NCBI GenBank assembly: GCA_003224055.1
Contig: QHYE01000086.1
Span: 1 to 38,145, forward strand
Length of the DNA stretch: 38,145 nt
Direction: 5' to 3'
Source: Acidobacteriota bacterium
GTDB taxonomy: Bacteria; Acidobacteriota; Terriglobia; Acidiferrales; UBA7541
The stretch's first letter is position 1, and every line of letters begins with the position of its first letter. The position numbers were made by a program, and so were the translations under genes. Under the pieces are notes generated by a model. The model did not search any database. It was given only the letters and a program-made list of their open reading frames with translations, and was not told the DNA's origin. Below, one piece after another: positions 26,479-34,200 of the stretch.

Positions 26479-26919
26479 ATGAAATACGTTACCGCCTTAT
26501 TGTCGCTTTCGCTCTTTGTAGCGTGCTTTCCATCCAGCGCTCGCGCGCAAACATCAACGATCGTCTTGGTTCAGCGCGCAAACAAGGATGCCGGCACCGC
26601 GACCTCAGCGACCCTCGCGTTCAACTCAAATAATACCGCGGGAAACTGGATTGGTGTCTGCGTTCGTGCCGGGCACTCCGGACAAATCTTTACGGTTACC
26701 GATTCCCAGGGTAACACCTACCGCAGAGCTGCTCAATATAACGTCACCGTAGACACTCCAAACGGACACACGCTTGGAATCTTCTATGCGGAGAATATCG
26801 CGGGCGGCGCGAACGCGATTACCGTGTCCGATACGATCTCGGGAACCATGCGCATCGCAATTGTTGAGTATTCCGGAGTCGCGGCCACAAACTCTCTCGA
26901 TGTATTCGCGGTGGCCTAA
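26479..26919 (+). CDS. N-terminal fragment of the giant IPT protein (cut by in-frame TAA)
   Basis: 146 codons beginning with a clear signal peptide (MKYVTALLSLSLFVACFPSSARAQ) and continuing with the first half of a beta-rich domain (IVLVQRANKDAGTATSATL through RIAIVEYSGVAATNSLDV). It stops at TAA 26917-26919. The following frame is in the same phase and continues the same domain without loss, as shown by the complete second copy of this domain at about 28466-29100. There the codon aligned with TAA is CAA (Gln, 28831-28833). The ATG at 26479 follows GGGGGAG by about 11 bases; an upstream ATG at 26389 would bury the signal peptide. Read together with the next feature as one broken, or read-through, gene of about 1,521 residues. 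Confidence 0.75.
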   Translation: MKYVTALLSLSLFVACFPSSARAQTSTIVLVQRANKDAGTATSATLAFNSNNTAGNWIGVCVRAGHSGQIFTVTDSQGNTYRRAAQYNVTVDTPNGHTLGIFYAENIAGGANAITVSDTISGTMRIAIVEYSGVAATNSLDVFAVA

Positions 26920-26928
26920 GGGAACGGT

Positions 26929-29900
26929 GTGTCCCCGAACAGCGGAAACGCGACGACGACGTCAAGTGGAGAGTTATTGCTGGGTGCGATTTCCTCCGCC
27001 TATTCTGCGAGCTTTACGGCGGGAAACGGGTTCGCCATCGAAGGAAGTGTTCCGGCAGCGCCGAACACCAAGCTGATTGCGGAGGATCGGATACAAATGG
27101 CAGCGGGGACGGTATCGGCCGGCGCAGTCCTTGCAGCGCCGGACAATTGGGGTGTGACCTTGGCGGCTTTCAAGCCCGGCAACGCATGGGGAAGCTCCCC
27201 ACCGAGTATTACGAGTTTGAATCCGACGTCAGGGGTGCTAGGTACGTCGGTGGCGATCACGGGGGCAAACTTCGGAGCGACGCAAGGAACGAGCACGCTC
27301 ACTCTTAATGGGACGGCGGGGACACCGACGAGCTGGAGTGCCACGAGCATCGTCGCGCCAGCGCCAGCAGGAGCGACGACGGCCAACGTTGTCGTGACGG
27401 TTGGGGGAGTGGCAAGTAAGGGAATGAATTTTAGTGTGACCTCGTCACCTCCGAGCATCACCAGTCTGAATCCGACATCGGGCGCGGCAGGTACGTCGGT
27501 GACGATCGGCGGTGCAAATTTCGGAGCGAAGCAAAGAGCGAGCACGCTCACCTTTAATGGGGCGACCGCGACCTCGACTAGTTGGAGTGCCACGAGCATC
27601 GTCGCGCCAGTGCCAGCAGGAGCGACGACAGGGAACGTCGTCGTCACGGTCGGCAGAGTAGCGAGCAATGGAATGAATTTTGCTGTGATCCCATCACCTC
27701 CGAGCATCACCAGTCTGAATCCGACATCGGGAGTGGTGGGTACGTCGGTGACCATCAGCGGTGCGAATTTCGGAGCGGTGCAGGGCACGAGCACGGTGAA
27801 GTTCAATGGAGTGGCAGCGACACCGGCGAGCTGGAGTACAACGAGCATCGTAGCGGCGGTGCCGGCAGGAGCGACGACGGGCAACGTTGTCGTGACGGTT
27901 GGGGGAGTGGCAAGTAACGGAATGAATTTTACTGTGACCCCACCACCTCCGAGCATCACCAGTCTGAATCCGACGTCAGGGGTGGTGGGCACATCGGTGA
28001 CGGTCAGCGGCGCAAATTTCGGAGCGACGCAAGGAGCGAGCACGATCACCTTCAATGGGACGGCGGGGACACCGGCGAGTTGGAGTGCCACGAGCATTGT
28101 CGTGCCAGTGCCGAGCGGAGCAGTGACGGGGAATGTGGTTGTCACGAGGGCGCCTAGCGGCGGCGGCTCTGCAGGAGACATAAGCAACGGAGTGAACTTC
28201 ATTGTGACCTCATCCGCTCCGAGCATCACGAGTTTGAATCCGACATCGGGCGCGGTAGGTACATCAGTGACGATTGCAGGCGCGAACTTTGGGACGACGC
28301 AAGGAACAAGCACGGTCACCTTCAATGGGACATCGGGGACACCGACGAGTTGGAGTGCGACGAGCATCGTCGTCCCCGTGCCGCCGGGGACAACGACCGG
28401 GAATGTGCTGGTGACAGTTGGCGGAGCAGCAAGCAACGCAGTGAACTTCTCTGTCCTTCCGGCAACGCCTGGAATCGCGCTGGCCCAGCGTGCAAGCCAG
28501 GACGCAGGGACAACAACCACTGCGTCGATTGCGTTTAATGTAGCTAACACCGCAGGAAATTTCATCGCCGTCTGTATTCGCGCCGGCAGGTCCGGCCAGG
28601 TGTTCACGGTCAGGGATTCCAACGGAAACGCGTACCGGCAGGGCATTCAATTCAACGTAACCGCGGATGCTCCCAATGGAGACACCGTGGGAATTTTCTA
28701 CGCGGAGAATGTCAACGGCGGAGCAAATACGATCACGGTATCGGATACGATCCTGGGCACGCTGAGGTTTGCAATTCTGGAATACTCGGGGATCGCGACA
28801 GCTAACTCGCTGGATATAACGGCCGCGGGGCAAGGAACGAGTGCGTCTCCGAACAGTGCGAATGCGGCCACAACGTGGAACGGAGAATTGTTGCTGAGCG
28901 CCATTTTGACTGCGAATCCAGCGACCTTTACAGCAGGAAGCGGGTTCGCCATCGAAGCAAGTGTTCCGGCACCGCCGAACACCAAGCTCATTGCGGAGGA
29001 TCGGATACAAACGGTTGCGGGGACGGTATCGGCCGGCGCAACTCTTGGAGCGCCGGACAGTTGGGGTGCGGTCTTGGCGGCTTTCAAGCCCGGCAACGCA
29101 GGGGGAGGTCCGCCCCCGAGTATTACGAACCTGAACCCGGCGTCGGGAGTGGTGGGCACGTCGGTGACGATCAGCGGTGCGAATTTCGGAGCGACGCAGG
29201 GCACGAGCACGGTGAAGTTCAATGGAGTGACAGCAACACCGGCGAGTTGGAGCGCAGCGAGCATCGTTGTACCGGTGCCGGCAGGAGCCACGACGGGAAG
29301 TGTCGTCATAGCAGTTGGCGGCGTGGCCAGCAATGGCGTGGGCTTTACGGTCCAAAGCGACACGACGCCACCGGTGGTGACGATTACAGCCCCCGCGAAC
29401 AACTCGACCGCTTCGGGCACGATCACACTCACGGCGACGGCGACGGATCCGGACAGCCCCGTGTCGTTCGTGCAGTTCCAAGCGGATAGTGCGAACAGGG
29501 GTGCCCAGTTGACGACGGCTCCGTATTCGCTGTTGCTAGACACGACCACGCTCAGCAATGGTACTCATACGTTAACCGCCGTAGCGCAAGACCCCGCCGG
29601 GAACCAGGGAACCAGCACTGCGGTCACCATCACGGTTTCCAATTCCGCGGGGGCGGGAGCGACGGGGCCGCTGCGGGCGCTGGCTTCGAACCCGCGCTAT
29701 TTCACCGATGGGAGCGGCAAGGCCATTTTGCTGACCGGCTCACAGACTTGGGACACGTTCCAGGATATGGACCAGAGCAGTTCGCCGGCGGCGTTTGACT
29801 TCACGGCCTATGTGAACTTCCTGAAGTCGCATGGCCACAATGTCACGATTCTATGGAGGAAGGACCTGCCCACCGTTTGCAACTGGGGAGCTGGAGGAAC

Positions 29901-31044
29901 CTGGCATGTGAAACCATTCCCGTGGAAGCGCACGGGTGGAAGCAGCGGGACACAGGTAGCCTCGGACGGGCTGCCGGCCTTTGATTTGACGCAGCTGGAT
30001 CAAGCGTACTTCGATCGCCTGCGGGCCCGGGTTATGCAACTCCAGCAGAACGGGATCTATGCCGTCGTGCAACTCTTTGATGGGCTGGGGCTGTTGAATA
30101 ACCGCTGTTCGAACGATGGCTATCCGTTCACGGCAGGGAACAACGTGAACGGAGTGGACGATGGCGGCGGAGCAAACTCCATGACCATGGGGAGTCCCAA
30201 CACCATTACGAACTATCAGGACGCGTTCGTGCAAAAGGTGATCGATACCGTGAACGATCAGCCCAACGTGTTGTGGGAGATCAGCGAAGAGGCTCCTGCT
30301 GCTTCCACGTGGTGGCAAGGGCACATGATCTCTTTGATTCACAGCTACGAAGCAGGCAAGCCTGCTCAACATCCAGTTGGTTTTCCCTTTGTCACGGGGA
30401 CGTCAGACTCCCTCCTCTATAACAGCAATGCGGATTGGGTGGCGCCTGGGGCGAAGATTTCGCCCACGAGCAGTTGCGGCTCCGGGACACCGGCATGCAA
30501 GGTAAACATCAACGACAGCGACCATTCGTATTTCGGGATGTGGAATGACAGCGCGCAGGTCAATCGCAATTATGTGTGGGAAAACTTCACGCACGGCGAT
30601 TCCGTGATGTTCATGGACCCCTACGTGATTTATTGGACCAGCGGGAACCGCAACCTGTGCCAAAGCCCATCCAACGGCGTGTGTTCCGGCCCAGATTCCC
30701 GCTGGAATAACCTGCGCGACAACCTGGGGTACACCCTTACCTACGCGAACAAAATGGACCTCGCCAAGATGACGCCCCAGCCAAGCCTATCCTCGACCAG
30801 CTACTGCTTGGCCGACAATGTAGCTGTGGGAGCGGAGTATCTGGTGTACGCACCGAACGGGGGAAGCATCACGGTGAACTTATCGGCCACTACGCGGACG
30901 CTAAATGTAGAGTGGTTCAACCCCACCAGCGGAGCCATTACCACAGGCGGAACCATTGCGGGAGGGTCGGCGAACCAATCCTTCACTCCGCCTTTCAGCG
31001 GCGATGCCGTGCTCTACCTCGTCGACGTCGCCGGTCACAACTGA
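26929..31044 (+). CDS. Giant IPT/TIG-repeat protein with glycoside-hydrolase-like C-terminus
   Basis: 1,371 codons in the same phase as the preceding fragment. In order: the rest of the N-terminal domain (to about 27186); five tandem IPT/TIG domains (27199 to about 28455); a complete second copy of the N-terminal domain (to about 29100); a sixth IPT; an Ig-like domain (VTITAPANNSTASG); a TIM-barrel-like region (about 29665-30800) resembling DUF4038/apiosidase-type glycoside hydrolases, with LLTGSQTWDTF, VNFLKSHGHNVTILWR and the likely acid/base WEISEEAP; and a C-terminal collagen-binding-like beta domain (YLVYAPNGGSITVNL). It was probably secreted to bind and cut polysaccharide. Alone it has no signal peptide. 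GTG at 26929 has AGGGA upstream, so re-initiation is conceivable. Confidence 0.8.
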   Translation: MSPNSGNATTTSSGELLLGAISSAYSASFTAGNGFAIEGSVPAAPNTKLIAEDRIQMAAGTVSAGAVLAAPDNWGVTLAAFKPGNAWGSSPPSITSLNPTSGVLGTSVAITGANFGATQGTSTLTLNGTAGTPTSWSATSIVAPAPAGATTANVVVTVGGVASKGMNFSVTSSPPSITSLNPTSGAAGTSVTIGGANFGAKQRASTLTFNGATATSTSWSATSIVAPVPAGATTGNVVVTVGRVASNGMNFAVIPSPPSITSLNPTSGVVGTSVTISGANFGAVQGTSTVKFNGVAATPASWSTTSIVAAVPAGATTGNVVVTVGGVASNGMNFTVTPPPPSITSLNPTSGVVGTSVTVSGANFGATQGASTITFNGTAGTPASWSATSIVVPVPSGAVTGNVVVTRAPSGGGSAGDISNGVNFIVTSSAPSITSLNPTSGAVGTSVTIAGANFGTTQGTSTVTFNGTSGTPTSWSATSIVVPVPPGTTTGNVLVTVGGAASNAVNFSVLPATPGIALAQRASQDAGTTTTASIAFNVANTAGNFIAVCIRAGRSGQVFTVRDSNGNAYRQGIQFNVTADAPNGDTVGIFYAENVNGGANTITVSDTILGTLRFAILEYSGIATANSLDITAAGQGTSASPNSANAATTWNGELLLSAILTANPATFTAGSGFAIEASVPAPPNTKLIAEDRIQTVAGTVSAGATLGAPDSWGAVLAAFKPGNAGGGPPPSITNLNPASGVVGTSVTISGANFGATQGTSTVKFNGVTATPASWSAASIVVPVPAGATTGSVVIAVGGVASNGVGFTVQSDTTPPVVTITAPANNSTASGTITLTATATDPDSPVSFVQFQADSANRGAQLTTAPYSLLLDTTTLSNGTHTLTAVAQDPAGNQGTSTAVTITVSNSAGAGATGPLRALASNPRYFTDGSGKAILLTGSQTWDTFQDMDQSSSPAAFDFTAYVNFLKSHGHNVTILWRKDLPTVCNWGAGGTWHVKPFPWKRTGGSSGTQVASDGLPAFDLTQLDQAYFDRLRARVMQLQQNGIYAVVQLFDGLGLLNNRCSNDGYPFTAGNNVNGVDDGGGANSMTMGSPNTITNYQDAFVQKVIDTVNDQPNVLWEISEEAPAASTWWQGHMISLIHSYEAGKPAQHPVGFPFVTGTSDSLLYNSNADWVAPGAKISPTSSCGSGTPACKVNINDSDHSYFGMWNDSAQVNRNYVWENFTHGDSVMFMDPYVIYWTSGNRNLCQSPSNGVCSGPDSRWNNLRDNLGYTLTYANKMDLAKMTPQPSLSSTSYCLADNVAVGAEYLVYAPNGGSITVNLSATTRTLNVEWFNPTSGAITTGGTIAGGSANQSFTPPFSGDAVLYLVDVAGHN
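27199..28460 (+). repeat. Five tandem 249-base coding repeats (IPT domains)
   Basis: Units start near 27199, 27448, 27697, 27946 and 28216. Four unit lengths are 249, 249, 249 and 270 bases; the longer unit carries a small Gly/Ser-rich insert (SGGGSAG). Long stretches are near-identical at the DNA level, such as CCGAGCATCACCAGTCTGAA, which begins units 2 to 4. A sixth, separate unit lies near 29113. Such repeats are prone to unequal recombination and to misassembly. Confidence 0.88.
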
Positions 31045-31133
31045 CTTCCACCGTTTGCTGCCTGCCCCATAGGGCGATGGGAGTTCCAGTGGAAGTGCAT
31101 CGCTACGCGGACTCCGGACCCGCTCAGAGCGGG
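31044..31133. repeat. Inverted repeats between convergent genes
   Basis: ACTTCCAC (31044-31051) pairs with GTGGAAGT (31089-31096) around an inner CCCAT/ATGGG hairpin. A second hairpin CCCGCT/AGCGGG (31119-31133, three-base loop) follows. They lie between the ends of the IPT gene and the PBP gene and may form a transcription end, but lack T-runs. Confidence 0.45.
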
Positions 31134-31181
31134 CGGCGCCGGAATTACTGTGTCGGGTACGACCCCGAGGATGGATTTGGG

Positions 31182-32270
31182 TTAGTTGCCGGTCTTCATG
31201 GCCACAGCGCGCGCGGCGTCCGCAAAATAGTTTTGCTCCCGCAGCCTGCGGTAGATGCCACCCGCCACTTGTGCCGCCGTCGGCCCTTTTACGCGCCGCG
31301 TATTCCCGCGCAGCAGAACCGCCAGCGCGATTTTCGAATGCTCTTCGTCGGAGAATGTGAGGAACCAGCCGATCTTCGATGGCGTAGTGTGATCGTCGCA
31401 AGTGCCGGTCTTCCCGAGTGGCATTTCATCCCCGCCGCGGTCGAAACTCGATTTCCCGGTGCCATACAGAACCGCCGCCAGCAAGCCTTCCCGGATTTCC
31501 GGAAGGATCAGCGAAATGTTCAATTCCCGCTTCACGCGCGGCGTGAAGTTCTGGACTTCTTCCTCGCTGTGCGGATATTGGAGGTAGTAGAGCGTCCCGC
31601 CGTTGGCAAACGCCGCGGAAAGCGCCGCAAGTTGCAGCGGCGTCACTTGAATCCCTTCTCCGAAGCTGGACATCCGCGCGATTCCCCCGTACGCAGGCGG
31701 CGCCGCCGGGAAGGAACCGGGATGTTCGTCAGGCAGGTTGTACCCCGCAAGTTCGCCCAGACCCAGGAGCCGACTGTACCTGGAAACGGTGTCGAATCCC
31801 ATCCGGGTGCCGAGCTGCTCGAAAAACTTGTTGTTGGAGTGCGCCATCGCCTCGGTCAGGTTCATGTATTTCCGGCGGCCCACTTTGAGCATCGTGTCGC
31901 GGGTAATGACGTTTTCTTCGAGAGCGGCGAGTGCAATGGTCGGCTTGATCGTCGAGCAAGGAATGTAGCCTTCGCCGAAAGCAATCTTCTGGTTCACGAC
32001 CGTTAGGATGCGGCCCGTGTTCGGATCCACGGCGACCACCGCGCCGTTGTAGCGGCCCAAAGCGGAAACCGCCGCTGCCCGCACCACTGGATCGTCATAA
32101 CGGCTGTCATCCGTGCTGGTGGAATCCGCGAACGTCGGAACGCCGCGATACCGCGCAGCAGATCTGCGCGCCCGCCCAGTGGACTTCCCCGCGCGCGGTT
32201 CCGCCGGCAAGGGCACGGCGCAAAGCACCGCCAGGAAAATCGCCAGAGTCGCATTTGCCAATTTCTTCAA
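31182..32270 (-). CDS. Penicillin-binding transpeptidase domain protein (short, single-domain)
   Basis: A 362-residue exported protein with a signal peptide (KKLANATLAIFLAVLCAVPLPAE) followed by a lone transpeptidase domain. All three active-site motifs are present: S-T-I-K (Ser106/Lys109, in PCSTIKP), S-N-N (145-147, in AHSNNKFF) and K-T-G (287-289, in LGKTGTC). The strand GAVVAVDPNTGRILTVVN and the segment GEGIQVTPLQLAALSAAFANGG are typical of class B PBPs, but the large non-catalytic N-terminal domain is missing. It probably crosslinks peptidoglycan or hydrolyses peptide side chains in the periplasm. TTG at 32270 was chosen because GGAAGAGG is well placed and it yields a clean signal peptide; another TTG at 32288 has no such site. 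Confidence 0.87.
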   Translation of the reverse strand: MKKLANATLAIFLAVLCAVPLPAEPRAGKSTGRARRSAARYRGVPTFADSTSTDDSRYDDPVVRAAAVSALGRYNGAVVAVDPNTGRILTVVNQKIAFGEGYIPCSTIKPTIALAALEENVITRDTMLKVGRRKYMNLTEAMAHSNNKFFEQLGTRMGFDTVSRYSRLLGLGELAGYNLPDEHPGSFPAAPPAYGGIARMSSFGEGIQVTPLQLAALSAAFANGGTLYYLQYPHSEEEVQNFTPRVKRELNISLILPEIREGLLAAVLYGTGKSSFDRGGDEMPLGKTGTCDDHTTPSKIGWFLTFSDEEHSKIALAVLLRGNTRRVKGPTAAQVAGGIYRRLREQNYFADAARAVAMKTGN

Positions 32271-32288
32271 GATTCTTGCCTCTTCCAA

Positions 32289-32634
32289 ATTGACCGCGAA
32301 CCGATCAACCCGTTCTGGCCTGCCCCATGCCGAATTTCTACCGGGGCGAGAGTTTTACCTCAGGCTGTCCCCTGCGGTCAACAAACATTCATGAAGCTCG
32401 TTCGTTACCGCCAAGGACCCGCTGCTACCAACCCTTGCACTCGGCCAACCACTCAATGACGCCCTTCATCGGATGCCATTTAGCGTCAGCTCGCACTACA
32501 ACCTCTCCACCTGAGATAGACACCCTCTCTCAGGATGTGGCTCATGGTAGGGTCTCGGAGCCTAGTCCGCAATAGCCTCTCAGGCCCAGTACGAGGCTAT
32601 GTGCTTTGTTTTGAATAGCTGACCGTCAGGCCAG
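32289..32634. other. Intergenic region with two inverted repeats
   Basis: 346 bases with no supported gene or RNA. Two inverted repeats are visible: CCTGAGA/TCTCAGG (32510-32516 with 32528-32534) and ATAGCCTC/GAGGCTAT (32572-32579 with 32593-32600). The second ends 34 bases from the methyltransferase stop and could mark the 3' end of that transcript, though it has no T-run on that strand. The region must also contain the PBP promoter. Confidence 0.45.
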
Positions 32635-33414
32635 TCACCTGAACTTGCGCCCAGTCAGGATCACCGTCCGAGCATGGAAATGCATCTGCCCCGTCGCATC
32701 TTGGAACGGCCGCGTCCCGCTCAGGTCCCTTGCCAGGTCCTCCTCAAGGAGACGGCGAACCTCCGCCGCTCGTTCCGGCGGCGCTTTCGTCGTTGCCAGC
32801 CACCGCTCCACTTCTGGGCAGAGATCATCGAAAGTATTGACGGCATCCGTCTCCAATCCGGCCTCCCTGAACAAACGCAAATGTTCGCTCAGTGGCAGCA
32901 CCCGAACATGCGAAGGATCCCGCAATTTTTCCCAACGGTCCTGATATTCCGCGCGTTCGGCATGCTCGCTCGCAAAAATATCTTCCACCAGCACCGTGCC
33001 TCCCGCCCTGCACACGCGCGTCATCTCGCCCACGACTCGCCTTGGCCCCTGCATGTGATGCAGCGCCAGGCGGCAGACCACCACGTCAAAATTCTCTCTT
33101 TCGAAAGGCAGGTTTTGCGCATCCCCCATTCGAAACGAAACATTGGACAGCCCGTTTTGCTTCGTGCGCTCTTCCCCAATCGCCAGCATCGCCGCCGTCA
33201 AATCCACGCCAATAACTTCCCGCGCGGCTCTCGCAAAAGCTTCCGCGATGTACCCGGGCCCCGTCGCAATATCCAGTACGCGCTCATTCCCCTGTAGCCG
33301 CGCCGACGCCACCAGCCGGCGAATTCGCTCCTCATTCGTAACCCAAGGATTCGACGCAAACGCCTTCGCCTGCGTCGTAAAGGATTCGCGGACCACATCA
33401 TTGTGCTGGGTCAT
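32635..33414 (-). CDS. Class I SAM-dependent methyltransferase
   Basis: A 259-residue UbiE/COQ5-like methyltransferase. Motif I, RVLDIATGPGYIAEAFA, binds S-adenosylmethionine, followed by the acidic strand end VIGVDLTAAML. GDAQNLPFERENFDVVVCRLALHHM gives motifs II-III, and RVCRAGGTVLVEDIF the next strand. The C-terminal third includes LRLFREAGLE and may shape the acceptor pocket. The acceptor cannot be predicted. It is a single gene: the plus-strand neighbour is divergent and the PBP gene starts 346 bases downstream on the same strand. GGAAAGG precedes the ATG. Confidence 0.92.
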   Translation of the reverse strand: MTQHNDVVRESFTTQAKAFASNPWVTNEERIRRLVASARLQGNERVLDIATGPGYIAEAFARAAREVIGVDLTAAMLAIGEERTKQNGLSNVSFRMGDAQNLPFERENFDVVVCRLALHHMQGPRRVVGEMTRVCRAGGTVLVEDIFASEHAERAEYQDRWEKLRDPSHVRVLPLSEHLRLFREAGLETDAVNTFDDLCPEVERWLATTKAPPERAAEVRRLLEEDLARDLSGTRPFQDATGQMHFHARTVILTGRKFR

Positions 33415-33608
33415 GATTCAGCCTTTCCAGCGTAGGAGGAAAACAGTATCGTGACAGAATACCTCACCTACACCCCCATCGAGTGGGAAGGCTACACGCC
33501 GTACAATCAAATCCACTGAAAGCGAAGAAACGGTACTGGGCCAGTTTCCGATCGCCGCGTTAATCGGGGCTTATCCCACATCGGCGAGACAAAACGGGTT
33601 AGTCTCTT

Positions 33609-33638
33609 CTGGTAATCGCCATGGGTGGCGATTGGCAG
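33609..33638 (+). repeat. Inverted repeat in the leader of the small secreted protein gene
   Basis: AATCGCCA (33614-33621) and TGGCGATT (33626-33633) form a perfect 8-base-pair stem with a TGGG loop, extended outward by three more pairs around a mismatch and a wobble (33609-33638). It ends 29 bases before the ATG at 33668. It could be an operator or a leader hairpin; no known riboswitch was recognised. Confidence 0.5.
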
Positions 33639-33667
33639 AAAAAGGCACATAAGGTATAAGGAGTGCA

Positions 33668-34039
33668 ATGACCACACGCCTCCTTTGGTTCGTTGTTGGT
33701 TTTCTATTTTCTGTACCTGTCGATCTTGATGCTCAGGGCGTGGCAATTATTGAGATTGAGAACGTGCAATTGGCCCGCTCTTTAGCCGCCGTGTTGCACG
33801 ACCCCGCAGGCTTTCCGATGGCAAGTGTTTTGGTCGAAGAACTTAGTTCGGACTGGAAAGAATCGCTGCGCTCAACAAAGACCGACGCGACGGGTGCTTT
33901 TACATTCGCCCCCGTAAAGGGCCGCGATATCTATTATTTCCAACTCACATTGAAAGGATTCAATCCGCTTCGCCTTCGCGTGAAGCTGGACCGCAAGCGC
34001 GGAAAAGAACTACAACTGCAAATGGAATTCAGTACCTAG
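33668..34039 (+). CDS. Small secreted carboxypeptidase-regulatory-like domain protein
   Basis: A 123-residue protein with a signal peptide (RLLWFVVGFLFSVPVDLDAQ) followed by one beta-sandwich resembling carboxypeptidase regulatory-like domains. There is LHDPAGFPMASVLVEELS, then the telltale STKTDATGAFTFAPVKG and a closing YYFQLTLKGFNPLRLRVKL. In acidobacteria this fold often occurs at the N-terminus of TonB-dependent receptors; here it stands alone. The role is unknown, perhaps binding in the periplasm or outside the cell. AAGGAG (33657-33662) supports the start. An unusual hairpin lies in its leader. It converges on recA. Confidence 0.78.
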   Translation: MTTRLLWFVVGFLFSVPVDLDAQGVAIIEIENVQLARSLAAVLHDPAGFPMASVLVEELSSDWKESLRSTKTDATGAFTFAPVKGRDIYYFQLTLKGFNPLRLRVKLDRKRGKELQLQMEFST

Positions 34040-34144
34040 TCCACCTCAGGGTGGTCATCACATGGGACTTGTCATCAACTGACTTTCGGAGCGGTTGGTA
34101 ACTCCCGGTCAGTCGAATAAATGGGAAACTGAAGCCCTACTAAA

Positions 34145-34172
34145 GAGGGGGCACGATGGAATGTGCCCCTTC
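34145..34172. terminator. Probable bidirectional terminator between the small secreted gene and recA
   Basis: A 10-base-pair stem with one wobble (34145-34154 with 34163-34172), core GGGGCAC/GTGCCCC, has an eight-base loop. On the minus strand it is followed by CTTTA, and on the plus strand TTCT forms part of and follows the stem. It sits 29 bases past the recA stop, where a transcript end is expected; the T-runs are short. Confidence 0.6.
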
Positions 34173-34200
34173 TAAGAATCCAGATCTAAATCAAGTAGGG

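Noticed and set aside
27199-28460. Regularly spaced repeats that could suggest an array such as CRISPR
   Set aside because: The units are 249 bases long, keep the reading frame and encode IPT domains; they are not short repeats with unique spacers.
27000-28646. Long minus-strand open frame (548 codons) opposite the IPT repeats
   Set aside because: It mirrors the repeats of the real gene; its openness follows from the biased codons of the plus-strand IPT domains.
33451-33519. 22-codon frame starting GTG after AGGAGG, product with repeated Tyr-Thr-Pro
   Set aside because: Too short, spacing of 11 bases is long, and there is no conservation evidence; possibly a remnant or chance.
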